DNA of 8,058 nt. It comes from Clostridia bacterium. GTDB taxonomy: Bacteria > Bacillota > Clostridia > TANB77 > CAG-508. Positions 5,391 through 8,058 of the stretch are shown in pieces (the first letter of the stretch is position 1; every line of letters starts with the position of its first letter). The notes beneath the pieces were generated by a model. It made no database searches and was not told the DNA's origin. It worked only from the letters and a program-made list of their open reading frames with translations. The stretch lies in NCBI GenBank assembly GCA_900758165.1, contig CAAEQN010000104.1, forward strand, positions 1 to 8,058. Direction: 5' to 3'. Position numbers and translations under genes: made by a program.

Positions 5391-7055
5391 ATGGAAGATA
5401 TAGAAATTGCAAGAAATACAAAATTAGAGAATATAATGGACATCGCAAAAAAAGCGGGAATAGAAGAAGAGGAATTAGAGTTATATGGAAAATATAAAGC
5501 TAAAATAGATAATGAAAAAATTTTTGATAGACTCATAAACAAAAAGGATGGAAAATTAGTTTTGGTAACATCTATAAATCCAACACCTCTAGGAGAAGGA
5601 AAAACAACTATGGCAATTGGATTAGCAGATGGTCTAGCCAGAATAGGGAAAAATACAATTCTTGCATTAAGAGAGCCATCTTTGGGCCCAGTATTTGGAA
5701 TAAAGGGAGGTGCTACAGGGGGAGGACATTCACAAGTAGCTCCAATGGAAGATATAAATTTACATTTTACAGGTGACATACATGCAATAACTTCTGCTAA
5801 TAATCTACTATCAGCACTAATAGACAATCATATATATTATGGAAATAAATTAGAATTTGACAAAGTGACATGGAAAAGATGTATGGACTTAAACGATAGA
5901 CAATTAAGAAAAATAAATACAGGATTATCTGGTGAAAAAAACATAGTGGAAAGAGAAGATGGATTTGATATATCTGTTGCTTCCGAAATAATGGCTATTT
6001 TATGCTTGTCTAAAGATATAGAAGATTTAAGAAGGAGAATTGGAAATATTATAGTTGGATATAATAAAAAGGGAGAGCCAATAACTGCAAAAGACCTTAA
6101 TGCTCAAGGAAGTTTGACTGTATTACTAAAAGATGCAATAAAACCTAATTTAGTACAAACTCTAGAACATACGCCAGCAATAATTCATGGTGGACCTTTT
6201 GCAAATATTGCACATGGATGTAATAGTATTATAGCAACAAAAACAGCGATGAAACTTGCAGACTATACAATAACAGAAGCTGGATTTGGTTCTGATTTAG
6301 GAGCAGAAAAATTTTTAGACATAAAATGCAGAAAAGCAAAATTAAAACCAGATGCAGTAGTTTGTGTTGCAACTATAAGAGCACTAAAATATCATGGTGG
6401 CCAAGCTAAAGAAGATGTAAAACAAGAAAATCTAGAAGCTTTGAAAAAAGGAATGAATAACTTAAATAGACATATTGAAAATCTAAAAAATAGATATGGA
6501 TTAAATGTAATAGTTGCAATAAATAGATTTTTAACAGATACAGATGCAGAAATTAATTTCTTGAGAAATGAATTAGAAAAACAAAATATAGGAATAAGTT
6601 TAGTAGAAAGTCATCAAAAAGGTAGCATAGGAGCTGTAGATTTAGCTGAAAAAGTAGTAAAACTTGCAGAAGAAAAAGAAAATTTTAAATATATATATGA
6701 AGATACGGACAGTATAAAAGAAAAAATAGAAAAAGTTGCAAAAAATGTATATGGAGCAAGAGATGTAGAATACTCTAAAGAAGCTCTAGAACAAATAACG
6801 AAAATAGAAAAACTAGGTTACAAAGAATTTCCTGTTTGTATAGCAAAAACACAATATTCTTTATCCGATGATCCAAAAAATTTAGAATGTAAAGAGCCAT
6901 TTACACTTCATGTTAATGAGATTATTTTAAGGACAGGTGCGGAATTTGTTGTTGCAATAACAGGTAAGATAATGACAATGCCAGGACTTCCAAGAGTGCC
7001 AGCAGCAGAAAAAATAGATTTGGACGAAAATAAAAATATAGTAGGAATTTTTTAA
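5391..7055 (+). CDS. fhs: formate-tetrahydrofolate ligase (10-formyl-THF synthetase)
   Basis: Fhs catalyses formate + ATP + tetrahydrofolate to 10-formyltetrahydrofolate, ADP and phosphate. It feeds purine and formyl-Met-tRNA synthesis and, in acetogens, the methyl branch of the Wood-Ljungdahl pathway. The 554 residues are full length. The nucleotide loop is TSINPTPLGEGKTT (60-73). The very conserved EPSLGPVFGIKGGATGGG follows at 95-112, then HSQVAPMEDINLHFTGDIHA. HVNEIILRTGAEFVVAITGKIMTMPGLPRVPAAEKI near the C-terminus is the other signature block. ATG 5391 is 8 bases after AGGAG (5378-5382). It ends the operon, 64 bases after the yuiD-like gene, and a terminator-like hairpin follows. FolD, the usual next enzyme in this route, is not in the window, so the window alone does not show acetogenesis. 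Confidence 0.98.
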   Translation: MEDIEIARNTKLENIMDIAKKAGIEEEELELYGKYKAKIDNEKIFDRLINKKDGKLVLVTSINPTPLGEGKTTMAIGLADGLARIGKNTILALREPSLGPVFGIKGGATGGGHSQVAPMEDINLHFTGDIHAITSANNLLSALIDNHIYYGNKLEFDKVTWKRCMDLNDRQLRKINTGLSGEKNIVEREDGFDISVASEIMAILCLSKDIEDLRRRIGNIIVGYNKKGEPITAKDLNAQGSLTVLLKDAIKPNLVQTLEHTPAIIHGGPFANIAHGCNSIIATKTAMKLADYTITEAGFGSDLGAEKFLDIKCRKAKLKPDAVVCVATIRALKYHGGQAKEDVKQENLEALKKGMNNLNRHIENLKNRYGLNVIVAINRFLTDTDAEINFLRNELEKQNIGISLVESHQKGSIGAVDLAEKVVKLAEEKENFKYIYEDTDSIKEKIEKVAKNVYGARDVEYSKEALEQITKIEKLGYKEFPVCIAKTQYSLSDDPKNLECKEPFTLHVNEIILRTGAEFVVAITGKIMTMPGLPRVPAAEKIDLDENKNIVGIF

Positions 7056-7057
7056 AA

Positions 7058-7087
7058 TGTATAAATCCACCAAATAAAGGAATAATA
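7058..7087 (+). promoter_or_regulatory. candidate sigma-G (forespore) promoter of sleB
   Basis: GTATA (7059-7063; with the preceding base TGTATA) matches the sigma-G -35 pattern gYATR. AATAATA (7081-7087) matches the -10 pattern cATnnTA except for its first base, with 17 bases between. The transcript would start near 7094, just before the Shine-Dalgarno. sleB is a known sigma-G gene in B. subtilis, which supports the choice, but one -10 mismatch and AT-rich DNA make chance a real possibility. Confidence 0.4.
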
Positions 7088-7107
7088 ACTTTAAGAGGTG
7101 GATTTTT
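7063..7107 (+). terminator. terminator-like hairpin after fhs that also covers the sleB ribosome binding site
   Basis: AAATCCACC (7063-7071) pairs perfectly with GGTGGATTT (7097-7105). Inside it, TAAAG (7075-7079) can pair with CTTTA (7089-7093) after a 3-by-3 internal loop. T's at 7103-7107 give a short U-tract. The 3' arm contains most of GAGGTGG (7095-7101), the Shine-Dalgarno of sleB, whose ATG is at 7109. The structure could end fhs transcription and, in read-through RNA, block sleB translation. The U-tract is short, so termination may be incomplete. Confidence 0.68.
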
Positions 7108-7108
7108 C

Positions 7109-7813
7109 ATGTTTAAGAATTTTAAAAATAAAATAAAAGATAAAAATAAAAAAACATTAGTAATACTTATTATACTAATAGCAGTATTCTTGAGCTATAA
7201 TGTATTTTTTAGAAATAACGAAATATATGCATTATCAAAATATGGTTCTAGAGGAGATGAAGTAACACAAATACAAACTAGATTAAAAAGATGGGGATAT
7301 TATAATGGTAGTATAGATGGAATATATGGTTCTCAAACTCTTGCAGCAGTAAAATATTTTCAACGAAAAAATGGATTAACAGCAGATGGAATAGCTGGTA
7401 AAAATACATTAAATGCTATGGGAATATATACATCTAGTAATAGCACTAGCCAAAGCACAAACAATAGTAATGTAAATTTATTAGCTCATGTAGTATACGC
7501 GGAATCCAGAGGAGAACCGTATGCTGGACAAGTTGCTGTTGCAGCAGTTGTATTAAATAGAGTAAAAAGTAGTTCTTTTCCAAATACAATATCAGGGGTA
7601 GTTTATCAACCAGGAGCATTTACTGCTGTTTCTGATGGACAAATAAATTTATCTCCAAATACAACAGCATATAATGCCGCAAGAGATGCTCTAAATGGAT
7701 GGGATCCTTCTTATGGTGCTATATATTACTTTAACCCAGACACCGCAACAAATGCATGGATTTGGTCAAGACCACATACAGTGACAATTGGTAAACATAG
7801 ATTTTGCAAATAG
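7109..7813 (+). CDS. sleB: spore cortex-lytic enzyme SleB (lytic transglycosylase)
   Basis: SleB degrades the muramic-lactam-containing cortex peptidoglycan during spore germination. The 234 residues show an N-terminal basic stretch and one hydrophobic helix (about 16-34), a signal or anchor that fits export across the inner forespore membrane; cleavage after the Ala of EIYA (41) is plausible. Residues about 44-106 are a PG_binding_1 domain (RGDEVTQIQTRLKRWGYYNG, DGIYGSQTLAAVKYFQ, DGIAGKNTLNAMGI). A Ser/Asn/Thr-rich linker (107-121) leads to the Hydrolase_2 catalytic domain (about 122-233), with VVYAESRGEPYAGQVAVAAV, catalytic Glu132, and the closing TVTIGKHRFCK. Its family includes CwlJ, but CwlJ lacks the signal and binding domain, so SleB fits better. 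ATG 7109 follows GAGGTGG (7095-7101) by 7 bases. In B. subtilis ypeB follows sleB; here a terminator does. It was probably not made from the operon's vegetative promoter. Confidence 0.94.
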   Translation: MFKNFKNKIKDKNKKTLVILIILIAVFLSYNVFFRNNEIYALSKYGSRGDEVTQIQTRLKRWGYYNGSIDGIYGSQTLAAVKYFQRKNGLTADGIAGKNTLNAMGIYTSSNSTSQSTNNSNVNLLAHVVYAESRGEPYAGQVAVAAVVLNRVKSSSFPNTISGVVYQPGAFTAVSDGQINLSPNTTAYNAARDALNGWDPSYGAIYYFNPDTATNAWIWSRPHTVTIGKHRFCK

Positions 7814-7850
7814 GATTTATATATTTTAAAGAAATTAATCATTAAATAAG

Positions 7851-7889
7851 ATAAAACTTTAGAATTTTATTCAAAGTTTTATTTTTTTT
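7851..7889 (+). terminator. intrinsic terminator of sleB
   Basis: AAAACTTT (7853-7860) and GAAT (7862-7865) pair with ATTC (7869-7872) and AAAGTTTT (7873-7880), with one bulged A at 7861 and the loop TTT. Two more A-U pairs can extend the base. Eight T's (7882-7889) follow. It lies 37 bases after the sleB stop. The stem is AU-rich, but the shape and T-tract are classic. Confidence 0.88.
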
Positions 7890-7978
7890 ACATAAAAATA
7901 ATGCTTTTGTTAAATAAAAGAGTTAAATTCAGTTTTATAAAGTAAACGCAAATTGTATTTTTCTAGTTAGTGTAAAAT

Positions 7979-8017
7979 ATTTGTAGGCAAAATATAAAAA
8001 ATGTCTACAAATTTTTT
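7979..8017 (+). terminator. second terminator-like hairpin downstream of sleB
   Basis: ATTTGTAGGCA (7979-7989) pairs with TGTCTACAAAT (8002-8012), 11 pairs including one G-U, around a 12-base loop. T's at 8012-8017 follow on the + strand. I see no gene between it and the sleB terminator 90 bases upstream, and no good promoter there. It may be a backup terminator, the end of a small RNA, or a terminator for a gene coming from the right; the T-tract is better on the + strand. Confidence 0.6.
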
Positions 8018-8025
8018 ATTATATA

Positions 8026-8054
8026 TTGAAAAAACATGGTTAATCCAATACAAT
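8026..8054 (+). promoter_or_regulatory. sigma-A promoter for a gene beyond the right edge
   Basis: TTGAAA (8026-8031) is exactly 17 bases before TACAAT (8049-8054), five of six matches at the -10 box and four of six at the -35 box. It sits just after two terminators, where a new transcription unit is expected. The predicted start is at or just beyond the window end, so the gene it drives cannot be seen. Confidence 0.6.
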
Positions 8055-8058
8055 GTAA

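Noticed and set aside
5387..5827. Minus-strand open frame (146 codons) opposite the start of fhs
   Set aside because: It is the shadow of the conserved nucleotide-binding region of fhs; stops are rare there because of the codon composition.
8005..8058. C-terminal tail of a minus-strand gene entering from the right edge
   Set aside because: Two minus-strand frames are open to the edge, but both are short and unremarkable, one stops inside the 7979-8017 stem, and the + strand promoter at 8026-8054 argues against it.
1..8058. CRISPR array, insertion sequence, phage or defence genes, tRNA or rRNA
   Set aside because: No spaced direct repeats, transposase motifs, cloverleaf or rRNA-like segments were seen. 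The gene content is housekeeping plus one sporulation gene.

Overview
The window looks like a chromosomal stretch from a low-GC, endospore-forming Firmicute, most likely a member of the Clostridia. The DNA is very AT-rich, coding strands are purine-rich, arginine is mostly AGA, Shine-Dalgarno sites are GGAGG-like, and a spore cortex-lytic enzyme gene is present. All recognised genes lie on the + strand. I found no rRNA, tRNA, CRISPR array, transposon or phage gene. It is mostly ordinary housekeeping DNA; the unusual signals are in the spaces between genes and in one broken gene start.

Layout. Positions 1-50 may hold the tail of an upstream gene. Next come rbgA (50S subunit assembly GTPase), whose conserved N-terminus is split by one extra base near 109, and mrnC (Mini-RNase III, 23S rRNA maturation). 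A strong sigma-A promoter at 1529-1557 then starts what looks like one long operon: asp23/gls24-family gene, amaP, a DUF2273 membrane gene, nusB, xseA, xseB, a YuiD-like membrane gene and fhs. Gaps are 13-73 bases with no convincing internal terminator. A terminator-like hairpin at 7063-7107 follows fhs and overlaps the ribosome binding site of sleB, the last gene. After sleB come a strong terminator (7851-7889), a second terminator-like hairpin (7979-8017) and a good sigma-A promoter (8026-8054) for a gene beyond the right edge.

How the genes fit together. RbgA and MrnC both act on the large ribosomal subunit, and NusB acts in rRNA antitermination. XseA and XseB are the two subunits of exonuclease VII. 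Asp23, AmaP and the DUF2273 protein form a membrane-linked envelope-stress module; here it sits directly before nusB, as the Asp23 homologue yqhY does in Bacillus subtilis. B. subtilis has folD between nusB and xseA, whereas this window has the one-carbon gene fhs after xseB and no folD. SleB is a spore germination enzyme and probably has its own forespore promoter.

The points most worth a second look are the frameshift inside the WYPGHM motif of rbgA, the overlap of terminator, sigma-G-like promoter and Shine-Dalgarno at sleB, and two genes (xseB and, less surely, mrnC) where a hairpin lies between a distant Shine-Dalgarno and the start codon.
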